From positions 1-64,000 of the forward strand of contig CALSLN010000006.1 of NCBI GenBank assembly GCA_943787205.1: DNA of 64,000 nucleotides, written 5' to 3'. The notes beneath the pieces were generated by a model that was given only the letters and a program-made list of their open reading frames with translations, was not told the origin of the DNA and searched no databases. Below, in pieces: positions 1 through 8,467 of this stretch. The stretch's first letter is position 1. The number at the start of each line of letters is the position of its first letter. This DNA comes from an uncultured Rhodospirillaceae bacterium (lineage in GTDB: Bacteria; Pseudomonadota; Alphaproteobacteria; Rhodospirillales; Rhodospirillaceae). Made by a program: the position numbers and the translations under genes.

Positions 1-430
1 TTTTGGCGATGATGACCGCGCCTGCGTCGCGCAGGTTTTTTACCAGTGTCGCGTCATAAGGCGGAACAAACCCTTCCAGCGCCAAAGTACCGGCTGTGGT
101 TGGCATGTCAGTGGTGTGAATGTTGTCCTTAATGGCGATGGGAATGCCGTGAAGCGGTCCACGCACCTTGCCTATCGCGCGCTCTGCATCGAGGCCATCG
201 GCAATGGCCAGCGCCTGATCATTAACGGCGAGGCTGGCGTTAATGACGTTTTCGTAGAGCCCCATGCGGATGAGGTATTGCGTAACCAGGTCACGGGACG
301 TCACCTGCCCGTCCGCCATGGCCGCCTGCATCTCCGGAATCGTCGCTTCGACAACAGAAAAATCAGCGGCGCTGAGGGGTCGGGTTACCAACAGGAGCAC
401 TGAGAGTGCTAGGATTGGTGTGAATTTCAT
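1..430 (-). CDS. Secreted amidase-signature hydrolase, C-terminus cut by window edge
   Basis: The reading frame opens with an ATG at 430 and runs off the left edge, so only about 143 N-terminal residues are seen. It begins with a signal peptide (MKFTPILALSVLLLVTRPLSAA). After about 75 residues comes the amidase-signature core GPLHGIPIAIKDN, in which the Lys is the expected member of the Ser-cisSer-Lys triad; the serines lie outside the window. Members hydrolyse amide bonds of varied small substrates, and the signal peptide implies periplasmic action. The substrate cannot be told. It is divergent from the TPR gene starting near 513. Confidence 0.85.
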   Translation of the reverse strand, partial: MKFTPILALSVLLLVTRPLSAADFSVVEATIPEMQAAMADGQVTSRDLVTQYLIRMGLYENVINASLAVNDQALAIADGLDAERAIGKVRGPLHGIPIAIKDNIHTTDMPTTAGTLALEGFVPPYDATLVKNLRDAGAVIIAK

Positions 431-512
431 GGCATGCCTCTTATACGGTGTGCTGGTAAACAATATGCTGGATTAGGCCTGAAAGCTGGAGGATGGAGCG
501 ACCTCACCCCAT

Positions 513-875
513 GTGTGGACCCTCACTCACAAAGCAAACATGACAATAGATAGCTTAATCAAACAAGGCCAAAGCGAATTTTACGCAGGCGACATCACGT
601 CCGCCTTGTCAACGTTCGAGCAGGCGAAGACCCTCTTTCCGCAACACTACAAAGCGTGGTTGTTTTGCGGCTTTACGTGCCTCTCGCTCGGCCGCTTCGA
701 GGATGCCCTGCACCACTTACAAACCGCCCAGCAGCTCAATCCAACCGACCCGGCTCTTCACGATTATCTTGGGCGCGTTTGGATGGCTCTCGGCGATGAT
801 GACAAATCACTCTTTCACTTCCAGGAATCGGCGCGGCTTCGCCCCCGGCTGTTGCCGCAGACGGTGAGCCCTTAA
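513..875 (+). CDS. TPR-repeat protein, probably the N-terminal half of a TPR/2OG oxygenase
   Basis: The frame starts with GTG at 513, or more likely with the in-frame ATG at 540 (MTIDSLIKQG); neither has a well-spaced ribosome binding site. Residues 20-100 form about two to three tetratricopeptide repeats (for example FEQAKTLFPQHYKAWLFCG and LQTAQQLNPTDPALHDYLG). The frame stops at 875 just after a run of five C at 842-846. Restoring one C there makes the frame continue through 860-913, reading DGEPLTVPTFRFKHDLDQ, into the oxygenase starting at 914. I therefore think this is one gene broken by a one-base error or mutation. The TPR part would bind a protein or peptide partner. Confidence 0.6.
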   Translation: MWTLTHKANMTIDSLIKQGQSEFYAGDITSALSTFEQAKTLFPQHYKAWLFCGFTCLSLGRFEDALHHLQTAQQLNPTDPALHDYLGRVWMALGDDDKSLFHFQESARLRPRLLPQTVSP

Positions 876-913
876 CGGTCCCGACGTTCAGATTTAAACA
901 CGACCTCGATCAG

Positions 914-1771
914 ATGACGGCTTTGGCTGAAAAACAAAAACTCGACTCCAATGCCAGCGCCTGCCTCCACGCGTTTAAGGCCGTGTCGCTTAAGTCTGAT
1001 AGCACGGCGCCAACGGTGTCCGTTGCGCAGGACTCAGAGCACTTCGAGCCCCTCGCGTTTTTCTATCGCAATCGTGTCCATCTCGAACCCGGGTCAACGG
1101 TCGCTGGCGGCGCCCTCAATCCTGACTTGGATGGTGAGGCCTTAACCGCCAAATATCAGAGCAAGGACCCAGAGTTCCTCGTCATTGATAATTTTCTGTC
1201 GTCCGACGCCCTTCAAGCGTTACGGGACTACTGCACCTACTCAACCATATGGCATCAAGACAGGCCCAGCGGGTATCTCGCCTCAACGCTACCGGAGAAC
1301 TTTGCCTGCCCGCTGCTGTTTCAAATCTCGAATGAACTCGCCGCGCTTTTGCCCGACGTTATAAAAACCCATCGGTTGGCCTACGCCTGGGGATTTAAAT
1401 ATGACAGCGCGCTAACCGGTGTCCCGGTTCATGCGGACGACGCGGTGGTTAACGTCAACTTCTGGCTCACCCGCGATGAGGCAAACCGCTCGCCGGAGAC
1501 CGGCGGCCTTATCATTTGGGATAAGAAACCCCCTGCCGATTGGAAGTACGAAGAGTACAACAATTCGACAGGCATCGACGGGATTAGAGAATTCCTGAAC
1601 ACCGAAGGCGCCAACGGCATCCGCATCCCGCACCGAGCGAACCGCGTTGTGATTTTTGATTCAGACCTCTTCCATGAAACCGACTATATCGATTTCAAAG
1701 ACGACTACCTGTCCCGGCGCGTCAATGTGACGTTGTTGTATGGTGTTTGTAGGGCTGGGCGGACTACCTAG
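914..1771 (+). CDS. 2OG-Fe(II) oxygenase-like protein, probably the C-terminal half of a TPR fusion
   Basis: The protein has the facial-triad pattern of Fe(II)/2-oxoglutarate oxygenases: H173-x-D175 (PVHADDAV) and H254 (LFHETD), followed by Arg 268/269 (SRRVNV) where the family binds the 2OG carboxylate. The jelly-roll context (VNVNFWLT, GGLIIWD) fits. The open frame extends upstream of the ATG to about 848 and ends with FRFKHDLDQ directly before it, so the ATG at 914 is probably internal and the true N-terminus lies in the TPR frame at 513. Substrate unknown; TPR-linked family members hydroxylate proteins or peptides. It converges with the flavoprotein gene, leaving a 3-nt gap. Confidence 0.65.
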   Translation: MTALAEKQKLDSNASACLHAFKAVSLKSDSTAPTVSVAQDSEHFEPLAFFYRNRVHLEPGSTVAGGALNPDLDGEALTAKYQSKDPEFLVIDNFLSSDALQALRDYCTYSTIWHQDRPSGYLASTLPENFACPLLFQISNELAALLPDVIKTHRLAYAWGFKYDSALTGVPVHADDAVVNVNFWLTRDEANRSPETGGLIIWDKKPPADWKYEEYNNSTGIDGIREFLNTEGANGIRIPHRANRVVIFDSDLFHETDYIDFKDDYLSRRVNVTLLYGVCRAGRTT

Positions 1772-1774
1772 CCC

Positions 1775-3280
1775 CTAACTCGCACCCGTCGGTTTGATGT
1801 TCACATTCAAGCGCATGAAGTTATCCGGGTCATACTTATCCTTCACCTCAACCAAGCGGTCGTAGTTTTCCGCGTAGGCTTCGCGGACGTCTGCCTCGCT
1901 GGGGTTAACGGCGAGGTTGACGTAAAATCCGCCTGAACCCATGGGCCGGATTGCCGCCCAAGTGTCGTCAGCGAATTTCCGATTGGCGGGACCGTCTCTG
2001 CGGTCGGCCCAATGCACATCAGTCGTGAACTGGAACACCGTATCGCGGTGGGGAAAGGCCGTGGCATCGCGGGCCATCGTCGACATTTTTCCGGCCTGAT
2101 GGCCAAACTGAACCTGCGATCCCGGGAAGGTGTTTTTGGTCGCGTAGTCGGCAACCTCTTCTGCAATTTTTTCGTCGACGTGATTGAAGAAACCGGATTG
2201 GTAATAGGTCGCACTCTTGGCCAGCAAGTCGCCGTCGGCAATGCCTTGCAGCCATAGGTAATCCACTTCGTTCATGCGCGTTCTCAGGGGATCGCCTAGT
2301 TTTTTGATATAGGGAGCGAGGATTTTCTGCGCCTCTGCCATAGGCCCGGCATAGTTACCACCAAGCGAGCATGTGGTTTCACCGCTGCCACTGGTGCGAA
2401 CGCCACCGGATAATGACATCGCGTTGGGCACAACCTCGCCCAATTCAAAGAGCGTCTTATAGACATCGGCCGCCTTCGACACCGGGAAGGTATAAGAAAT
2501 CGACGTGACGGTCGGGTCGAAATCATAAAGTTGTATTTCAAACTCGGTGACGATGCCGAAGTTACTCCCGCCACCGCGCACGCCCCAATACAGGTCGCTG
2601 TTTTCATTCGCGTCGGCCCGCAAGTGACGGCCATCAGGCGTGAGCACCTTGACGCCACGCACGTTATCGATGGTGTAACCGAATGACCGGGCCAGACGCC
2701 CCTGCCCGATGCCCGTGGCTAGCCCGCCAACACCGGTGTGAGATACAACACCGGCGGTCGTCACCACACCGAGAGGTATGGTGGCTTCATCCAAGTTGCG
2801 CAGGATTGATCCGCCTTTGACATAGGCGACCTTGTTGGCCTCATCGACCTCCACGCCCCTGAATGGCGAGAGATCAATGGTCATGCCGCCATCGGCCATG
2901 CCGAGGCCATCGTAGTTGTGACCACCACAGCGGATCGCCGTTAGGATGTTATGGCTACGGGCAAATTGAAACGCCGCTTGAATATCCTCCAGCGTATTGC
3001 ATTTTGCGATGAGCGCCGGTTGGTGATCGATTGCTGGGTTCCACAGCCGCCGCTCCGCATCATAGATCAGGCTCGTCGGCAAAATGACGGGGCCGCTGAT
3101 GCTTTTCTCCAGGTCCATCAGGTCACTATCACTAAGGAGAATTTTTTCCCCGGTGCTGGCCAAGGCTTCACCCGCATAACTTTGCCGCAGCGGAAAGGAC
3201 GTAACCGCCGTAACAGCGAGGAGACCACCGAGCAACGAACGGCGCGATAGGGAGACAGGGGATTGGGGAAAACGTGTCAT
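1775..3280 (-). CDS. Tat-exported FAD-linked oxidase, berberine-bridge-enzyme-like
   Basis: A 501-residue protein with a twin-arginine signal (LSRRSLLGG, residues 11-19), so it is exported folded with its cofactor. It has a PCMH-type FAD domain: the RCGGHN motif holds H121, the residue that carries the 8-alpha-histidyl FAD link. The second attachment cysteine of bicovalent berberine-bridge enzymes is absent, the matching loop reading GVGGLATG, so a mono-covalent flavin is expected. The C-terminal BBE motif (YDPDNFMRLNVNI) is present. Family members oxidise alcohols, sugars or alkaloids with O2; the substrate here is unknown. The gene stands alone, with about 160 nt of non-coding DNA upstream. 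Confidence 0.85.
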   Translation of the reverse strand: MTRFPQSPVSLSRRSLLGGLLAVTAVTSFPLRQSYAGEALASTGEKILLSDSDLMDLEKSISGPVILPTSLIYDAERRLWNPAIDHQPALIAKCNTLEDIQAAFQFARSHNILTAIRCGGHNYDGLGMADGGMTIDLSPFRGVEVDEANKVAYVKGGSILRNLDEATIPLGVVTTAGVVSHTGVGGLATGIGQGRLARSFGYTIDNVRGVKVLTPDGRHLRADANENSDLYWGVRGGGSNFGIVTEFEIQLYDFDPTVTSISYTFPVSKAADVYKTLFELGEVVPNAMSLSGGVRTSGSGETTCSLGGNYAGPMAEAQKILAPYIKKLGDPLRTRMNEVDYLWLQGIADGDLLAKSATYYQSGFFNHVDEKIAEEVADYATKNTFPGSQVQFGHQAGKMSTMARDATAFPHRDTVFQFTTDVHWADRRDGPANRKFADDTWAAIRPMGSGGFYVNLAVNPSEADVREAYAENYDRLVEVKDKYDPDNFMRLNVNIKPTGAS

Positions 3281-3443
3281 GACGGATGGTCCTTTGTAGA
3301 TGTATCCATTTGAGCTGAGTATGACGCAACAGCGGGCCGAAATGCAGGGGTTAATGCACGCCTGGTCGGATCGTGAAAGTCACGACTATCGCTACGCTAT
3401 AAGACAGTGCGACTTGAACCCCGCACATATAGGGCCGGAGCTA

Positions 3444-4145
3444 TTAATTGAGGCCCTCTAGGACTGTATAGCGCAAGATACCGTCCGTTACGCCATGTAC
3501 GGCAATACGAGCCTCACGGAAACGGACCTCCGTATCGCCAGCCTCTCTAAGCCCGTAGGTCAAATCTTGAGAAATAACGGGCGAGATGACGTCGCCCATA
3601 AACTCGCGGTAGGTGAGACGAAGGGTATTGTTTGTCATGCCTTGGTAAATGAGTTCAAAACGGAAGTCGCGCCCCTCGACCACCGGCATTAGCTTTTTCC
3701 GGTATGGCACTCCAATTGATTTAACCATGGGTCCGAAGAGGTCTACACCATTGTCAGAAATCCAGCCGGATTCGAATGCACCGTCGTTATTCAGATCTAC
3801 GAAACAGGCGAACCGCCTTGGGCCGATTAATGCGTCGATAACCTCTTTTGTCGTTGTGCAGTAGGCATCCCCCTGTGCATCTCGTAATCCAATAAGCTTC
3901 GTTCCCGCAGGCAGGTTCATCGATGTCATTCCATTCTTTAACCAGAATAGCTCTGTCGTGACGGCCCCGAGATTCACATATTCCTGAAAGCGTGAATAAA
4001 TGACCTCGCCATAGACAGCTTCTGTCGGCTCGTTCAATGCGGGGTCCTGTCCGTCAGTATAGGATGTGAGGACCTCCATCCCCATTCGCCCACCGCCGCA
4101 GGCGCTGAGTGCGAATAGCGCGGCAATTAAAAGAACAGCTCGCAT
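3444..4145 (-). CDS. Hypothetical lipoprotein
   Basis: I do not recognise the family. I place the start at ATG 4145 because a good ribosome binding site (AAGGAGA) lies just upstream and because the protein then begins with a classical lipoprotein signal, MRAVLLIAALFALSAC, whose lipobox LSAC ends in C16. The mature part of about 218 residues is mostly beta-prone with no visible catalytic motif. It contains two cysteines, in DAYCTTTKEV and RRFACFVDLN, that could form a disulphide. It is probably anchored in the inner or outer membrane facing the periplasm. A longer frame from 4181 is open but lacks a signal-like start. Confidence 0.7.
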   Translation of the reverse strand: MRAVLLIAALFALSACGGGRMGMEVLTSYTDGQDPALNEPTEAVYGEVIYSRFQEYVNLGAVTTELFWLKNGMTSMNLPAGTKLIGLRDAQGDAYCTTTKEVIDALIGPRRFACFVDLNNDGAFESGWISDNGVDLFGPMVKSIGVPYRKKLMPVVEGRDFRFELIYQGMTNNTLRLTYREFMGDVISPVISQDLTYGLREAGDTEVRFREARIAVHGVTDGILRYTVLEGLN

Positions 4146-4303
4146 TACCTTCTCCTTAGCCACACGAAATATGCGTCTCAAACGCCTGCCTTTGCAGCAC
4201 GAAACGTAGCAATTCTGAAAGGGTATGGATTTACGGCTTTACTGTGCAAGCCTATTCTCAGGAAATGGTTTGAAAATGGGCTTTATGAGCCTGAAAATGA
4301 AAA

Positions 4304-4390
4304 TGGTGCGGTCGAGAGGACTTGAACCTCCACGGGATTTCTCCCACAGCGACCTCAACGCTGCGCGTCTACCAATTCCGCCACGACCGC
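4304..4390 (-). tRNA. tRNA-Leu (anticodon GAG)
   Basis: Class II tRNA read on the minus strand from 4390. The acceptor stem GCGGTCG pairs with CGACCGC, followed by an encoded ACCA at 4304-4307. The D-arm has the Leu pattern TGGCGGAATTGGTAGACGCG. The anticodon stem CAGCG/CGCTG encloses the loop TTGAGGT, giving anticodon GAG. The variable arm is long, as expected for Leu, and the T-loop reads GGTTCAAGTCC. Confidence 0.95.
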
Positions 4391-4545
4391 ATCTGGGCAT
4401 ATAGCTTGGTAAGTCCTAAGACCCACCTGAGGAGGCTGGGGGATAGCAAAACCCCGCGTTGGGCGCAAGTCCGGCCTAAGCAAAAGCGCTCCCGACGGTG
4501 CGTATTTGGGCTGCAGGAGAGCTTTTTCAGGGCTATAACCGGTCT

Positions 4546-5220
4546 ATGTCAGAGTCTCGTACAATCCAGCTCCGCCGAAGCACGGGTTTAGTGCCCTATG
4601 AGGATGCCGTTCGTGAAATGGAAGCCCGCGTGGCCGCCATTCATGCCGGAGACGCACCCGAGCTTGTCTGGCTTCTGGAGCACCCCCCGCTCTACACCGC
4701 TGGGACAAGCGCCCAAGAATCGGATTTGCTGTCGCCAAACAGGTTCCCCGTGTTCAAAAGCGGACGGGGTGGCCAATACACCTATCACGGCCCAGGCCAG
4801 CGGGTTGTTTATGTGCTGCTCGATCTTCGCCAGTACGGCCAAGACCTCCGCTGTTACGTCAAGACCCTTGAAGCCTGGATGATCGACGCGCTTGCGCATT
4901 TCGACGTGCGCGGCGAAACCCGGGATGACCGCATTGGCATCTGGGTTGAACGTGACTCAGATACGAGCCTTATTCCGGGCGAAGACAAAATCGGCGCGAT
5001 TGGTGTTCGCGTACGCCGGTGGATTTCGTTTCATGGCGCCGCCTTAAATGTCGCTCCAGACTTAGAGCATTTTTCGGGGATCGTTCCATGCGGGGTATCC
5101 CAGCATGGAGTGACATCGTTAAAGGCGCTCGGAAAAGACGCCTCGATGGGAGATGTCGATGAGGCGCTGACCGCATCTTTTGAAAAGATCTTCGGCGTCA
5201 CGCTGGTTGAAGAAGATTAG
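4546..5220 (+). CDS. lipB: Lipoyl(octanoyl) transferase LipB
   Basis: Transfers octanoyl from acyl carrier protein to the lipoyl domains of 2-oxoacid dehydrogenases and GcvH, the first committed step of protein lipoylation in the cytoplasm. From the ATG at 4546 ([10 protein letters not shown]) the product has 224 residues. Family blocks are present: [32 protein letters not shown] and FSGIVPCGV. The catalytic pair is K148 and C182, 34 residues apart as in E. coli LipB (K135/C169). The frame is open upstream to 4498, but that extension does not fit the family N-terminus. It converges with the binding-protein gene, 4 nt away. Confidence 0.95.
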   Translation: MSESRTIQLRRSTGLVPYEDAVREMEARVAAIHAGDAPELVWLLEHPPLYTAGTSAQESDLLSPNRFPVFKSGRGGQYTYHGPGQRVVYVLLDLRQYGQDLRCYVKTLEAWMIDALAHFDVRGETRDDRIGIWVERDSDTSLIPGEDKIGAIGVRVRRWISFHGAALNVAPDLEHFSGIVPCGVSQHGVTSLKALGKDASMGDVDEALTASFEKIFGVTLVEED

Positions 5221-5224
5221 ACGC

Positions 5225-6265
5225 CTACTTCCAGAGCCAGCCTTCTTCACGGCTGATTTTCTCGGCCAAGGCATAGTGCTTGCCGAGCGTATGGATCGGT
5301 AGTGTGTCCTCCACGAACGGCCCTAGTGTCTGCAACGCGGTGTGCGGTTTCAGATCACTCAGGATGGGATGGTCAACCGATCCATCCGCATAGAGCCTTT
5401 GCACGGACGGCCGCGTCGCATACTCCATGAGATGTTTCGCAGCACTGACGTTCGTTGTTCCTTTGACCATGGCAAAGGCACTGATGTTCATATGGGCGCC
5501 GCGCTCGTCTTGATCCAGAACGTGCATACCGACGGCATCAAGAAGGGCCTTATTCGTGACCACGCCAAAGCCAGCCATAAGGCGTCCGTAATAGTAACTG
5601 TTGGCGATGGCGATATCGCAGGCGCCGTCCGCCACGCCGTTGATTTGAGCAATGTCGAGATCAATGGGCTCGCGCGCAAAGTTCGCAACGAGACCGTGCA
5701 CGAAGCTCCGCGTCGCTTGCTCGCCATCATGTTCAATCATCGCTGCAAGCATAGACTGCACGTAAATCTTGTTGCTGGTCCGCACGCAGACCCGACCCTT
5801 CCATTGCGGGTCGGTCAAATCGCTGAGCGTTTTGAGGTTCGCCGGGTCGACGCGGTCCTTGGCGAAGAACACCGTTCGGGTCCATTTACTGAAGCCGAAC
5901 CACAGACCATCCGGATGACGATAATGGACCGGTATCGCCTCGGTCAGTCTGGGAGTCTCAACCGCCGCCAAGACATCCGCATCGACGAGCTTCGCCAGGC
6001 GCTTGGCTTCCATGGTGAACACCACGTCTGCACCCGGATCATCGCGTTCCTCAACCAAGCGATCTAGCAGCTGACCTGCCGTCATATACTCAGCTGATAC
6101 GCTAATCCCAGTTGCCGCCTCGAAAGAGTTCAGCACCGGGTCCAGAAATGTTGGCGTCAAATAGGAATAGACGCGCGCACGTTGATCTTCAGCGTTGACC
6201 TCTGACGTCAAGCCGAAGAGTGATGCGGCAGCCGCTACAACGGCTAAGCCTACGTGCAATTTCAT
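5225..6265 (-). CDS. Periplasmic iron(III)-type ABC transporter substrate-binding protein
   Basis: 346 residues with a Sec signal peptide (cleavage after about SEVNA). The fold and motifs match the FbpA/FutA/AfuA ferric-binding family: RVYSYLTPTFLDPVLNSFE near the N-terminus, DVVFTMEAKRL, WFGFSKWTRTVFF, and the tyrosine cluster NSYYYGRL in the second lobe, where FbpA-like proteins place Fe-binding tyrosines. By family it would capture Fe(III) or a ferric chelate in the periplasm. No permease or ATPase gene is adjacent, so it is an orphan component that must use a transporter encoded elsewhere. Related proteins bind other anions, so the ligand is not proven. Confidence 0.85.
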   Translation of the reverse strand: MKLHVGLAVVAAAASLFGLTSEVNAEDQRARVYSYLTPTFLDPVLNSFEAATGISVSAEYMTAGQLLDRLVEERDDPGADVVFTMEAKRLAKLVDADVLAAVETPRLTEAIPVHYRHPDGLWFGFSKWTRTVFFAKDRVDPANLKTLSDLTDPQWKGRVCVRTSNKIYVQSMLAAMIEHDGEQATRSFVHGLVANFAREPIDLDIAQINGVADGACDIAIANSYYYGRLMAGFGVVTNKALLDAVGMHVLDQDERGAHMNISAFAMVKGTTNVSAAKHLMEYATRPSVQRLYADGSVDHPILSDLKPHTALQTLGPFVEDTLPIHTLGKHYALAEKISREEGWLWK

Positions 6266-6298
6266 TTTAGACCCTTTGCTGATCGCGCTTGAGACGCC

Positions 6299-7174
6299 CT
6301 AGTCTTCTTCACCAGCAAGAATAGCCGCTGGGCCTGCAAAGACATCCGGGTGATGCTTGTTAGTGAGTTCCAGGTAGTACTCTGGATAGTCGTCCACCGT
6401 TTCGAAACGACCGCCCGTGGCCGTGCCGAACAAGTGACCTGGGTGATCACCCATTTTCAACCAAGGGCGCCAGCTGACGATGCCATTGAAGTGTGTTGAA
6501 TCGTTGGCGATCATAACGTCAGGATTGGCCAAATCTTCCATCTGTGCGCGGTATGTGGTGACTTCGTTGTAGTGAAACGATGGGCCCTTAAAACCGTCAG
6601 GCGTACCAACGGCAATTTCTTCCACCAACACCACGGTGCCGCGCTCATTGCGGGCCGGTAAGAACCGGTGACTGATATCCAGTCCCGCAAGTCTTGGGCT
6701 TTCAGACGGAGACCGACGGCCCTCTAGGCTGAGCAGTAATTTACTTGGCCCCATGCGGGTTTGAGGCACTTCGACTGTTTCGCCGGTATAGGGATTATCA
6801 AAGGTTTCTAGAAGCTCACCTGTTTCCCAGTCTGTAAAGTAGGCGACTTCAAAAGACACACCAGCATACGTCCATTCATCAAGCTGTTCATAGCGTGCCA
6901 ACGTACCGCCCATAACGCCGTATAGTGGTGTGACCTTACTGTTGACGAGGCCATAGTACAGGCCCTTCACCCCACCCATGACAATACGGTCGTCCATTGA
7001 GGCGCGCATTTTGATGAGTGCGGTCAGACGGTCTTTATCGTCAGATAAATCCAACGTGCGGCCACTCGTGGCGCCAAGCGCAGGACCACCAGCGGCAATA
7101 AGCCCGGCTCCACCAATCCCACCTAACATCGAACGGCGGGAAAAACGACCGACCATCGGGTCTTGTTCAAACAT
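6299..7174 (-). CDS. Tat-exported DUF1838 protein (copy 1)
   Basis: 291 residues. The start at 7174 follows a clear AAGGAA ribosome binding site. A Tat signal is present (FSRRSMLGG, then a hydrophobic stretch ending PALGA). The mature part matches what I know as DUF1838, a family of unknown function; the most conserved block is FEVAYFTDWETGELLETFDNP followed by EVPQTRMGPS. The Tat signal suggests folding, and perhaps cofactor loading, before export. It lies 31 nt downstream of a paralogue on the same strand, probably in one operon. No catalytic residue can be assigned. Confidence 0.75.
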   Translation of the reverse strand: MFEQDPMVGRFSRRSMLGGIGGAGLIAAGGPALGATSGRTLDLSDDKDRLTALIKMRASMDDRIVMGGVKGLYYGLVNSKVTPLYGVMGGTLARYEQLDEWTYAGVSFEVAYFTDWETGELLETFDNPYTGETVEVPQTRMGPSKLLLSLEGRRSPSESPRLAGLDISHRFLPARNERGTVVLVEEIAVGTPDGFKGPSFHYNEVTTYRAQMEDLANPDVMIANDSTHFNGIVSWRPWLKMGDHPGHLFGTATGGRFETVDDYPEYYLELTNKHHPDVFAGPAAILAGEED

Positions 7175-7205
7175 CTCTTATTCCTTTCTATCTAACTCGT
7201 TCTTT

Positions 7206-8072
7206 TTATCCGTGTCGGGGACCATGCAGGACCGACATTGGATCATTCAATACGTCTGGGTGATACTTCTCTGTGAGTTCAATGTAATAGGGCGGCATAT
7301 CTTCAATGCGTCCGGCCCGACGACCAGACCCGCGGCCCATATTCATGGCGTCTATTCCATCCATGCCCTGCCAGGAACTAAACCCGACTAAGCTTTGGTA
7401 CTGGATAGACGTTGGAACCGTCGCTAGGTCAGGCTTCGCCAAATCAGAGAGCTTGGCGTTGTAGGTTGTGATCTCGTTGTAACGAAAACGAGACGGCCCT
7501 GTGGCCGGCGGCTCGCCCGCTATTTTGATTTCCTCTGTAATCCAAATGTCATCCCCCATCGTGACGGCAGGACGGAACATGTGGTTGGCATCCATCGCAC
7601 TCATTCTTGGGACTGCCGTTAAATCAAAGCCGGTCGGTTTGACAGGCACAATACTCGGCCCCATGCGCGTCTGAGGAACATCCACCACTTCCCCAGTAAA
7701 AGGGTTTTCCCATTTCTCAAGCAGCTTCCCCGTCGCCAAATCAGTGAAATATGCCACTTCGAAAGAGCGCATCTCAAAGGTCAGCTCATCAAGTCTGGTG
7801 TAGGTAAAAAACGTACTGGCGAGCAAACCAAACATGGGCGTCACCTTGCCATCCACCACGGCGTATCGATGCCCCATGATCCAACCCATCGCGACACTGC
7901 CATCGGTCGAACCGCGCATCTTAACCACGGTCGTTAGATAATCTGCCGGATCATTGAGGTCTGGCATCGCAGCCTGCGCGGTAGGAATATTCGCTGCGCT
8001 GGCCGCGGCCAACCCACCTATGCCTACGCTTAGGGCTTGGCGTCGGCTCGTCTGCATCTTATCGGGTCCCAT
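7206..8072 (-). CDS. Tat-exported DUF1838 protein (copy 2)
   Basis: Paralogue of the gene immediately downstream. It shares FEVAYFTD, a VPQTRMGPS motif, and a similar C-terminal block (YYIELTEKYHPDV here, YYLELTNKHHPDV in copy 1). I choose ATG 8072 because AAGGAGCT sits about 5 nt upstream; the longer frame to 8117 adds residues ahead of the Tat motif (TSRRQALSVG). The mature protein of about 250 residues would act in the periplasm or at the membrane; function unknown. The tandem pair looks like an old duplication, since the two are clearly related but well diverged. Confidence 0.75.
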   Translation of the reverse strand: MGPDKMQTSRRQALSVGIGGLAAASAANIPTAQAAMPDLNDPADYLTTVVKMRGSTDGSVAMGWIMGHRYAVVDGKVTPMFGLLASTFFTYTRLDELTFEMRSFEVAYFTDLATGKLLEKWENPFTGEVVDVPQTRMGPSIVPVKPTGFDLTAVPRMSAMDANHMFRPAVTMGDDIWITEEIKIAGEPPATGPSRFRYNEITTYNAKLSDLAKPDLATVPTSIQYQSLVGFSSWQGMDGIDAMNMGRGSGRRAGRIEDMPPYYIELTEKYHPDVLNDPMSVLHGPRHG

Positions 8073-8184
8073 GGACAGCTCCTTAAATTGACAGAGCGTA
8101 TCAGAGCCGATGTGCACGAAGCCGTCTACGGTCCGTTCTGCAAGGGTTTCACAGAGCGGTTACAGACGTCCCCGACCATCCGCT

Positions 8185-8388
8185 TTAGCGTGGGGCACCG
8201 GAAGGATTATCTCGACTTGGGGAACTCCCGGTCGGCACCTGGGACGGATCACTGTTCTGGCGTCCACAGTGCACGTCTCGCCTGCACCAATCTTTGACGC
8301 TTTGCCCAACAATGTGGTCAGGCGATGCGCAGGCTCCCAGCATCAGACTGCAGACACAGAGGGCGAACGATCGTTTAAAATAGATCAT
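8185..8388 (-). CDS. Small cysteine-containing lipoprotein, putative
   Basis: A 67-residue frame not matching any family I know. The start ATG at 8388 has GAGGAG 10 nt upstream. The N-terminus is a convincing lipoprotein signal: MIYFKRSFALCVCSLMLGAC with lipobox LGAC. The mature peptide is about 48 residues, contains two further Cys (DWCRRDVHCG) and ends Ser/Pro-rich. It is encoded between the DUF1838 pair and the palindrome at 8420-8440, divergent from the DUF2975 gene. Strand and spacing would allow co-transcription with the DUF1838 genes. The ribosome binding site and lipobox together make a chance frame less likely, but it is short. Confidence 0.5.
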   Translation of the reverse strand: MIYFKRSFALCVCSLMLGACASPDHIVGQSVKDWCRRDVHCGRQNSDPSQVPTGSSPSRDNPSGAPR

Positions 8389-8419
8389 GGACAATAATCT
8401 CCTCGACATACTTTCTGTT

Positions 8420-8440
8420 TTACGATAATTATTATCGTAA
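8420..8440. promoter_or_regulatory. Perfect 21-bp palindrome, candidate operator
   Basis: Ten-base arms TTACGATAAT and ATTATCGTAA around a single central T. It lies in an AT-rich divergent promoter region, 27 nt before the DUF2975 start and 31 nt from the small lipoprotein start on the other strand. A direct repeat, GACAATAAT, occurs at 8390-8398 and 8441-8449. The size and symmetry suit a dimeric helix-turn-helix repressor; the XRE protein encoded at 9035 is the obvious candidate (inference). Confidence 0.6.
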
Positions 8441-8467
8441 GACAATAATTATATGAGGACCTCCCAT

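Noticed and set aside
4304..4390. tRNA-Leu as an integration site of a mobile element
   Set aside because: No integrase, no repeat of the tRNA 3' end and no phage or plasmid genes are seen nearby.
8037..8397. Plus-strand frames across the DUF1838/lipoprotein region
   Set aside because: They overlap the supported minus-strand starts, lack ribosome binding sites and have low-complexity products.
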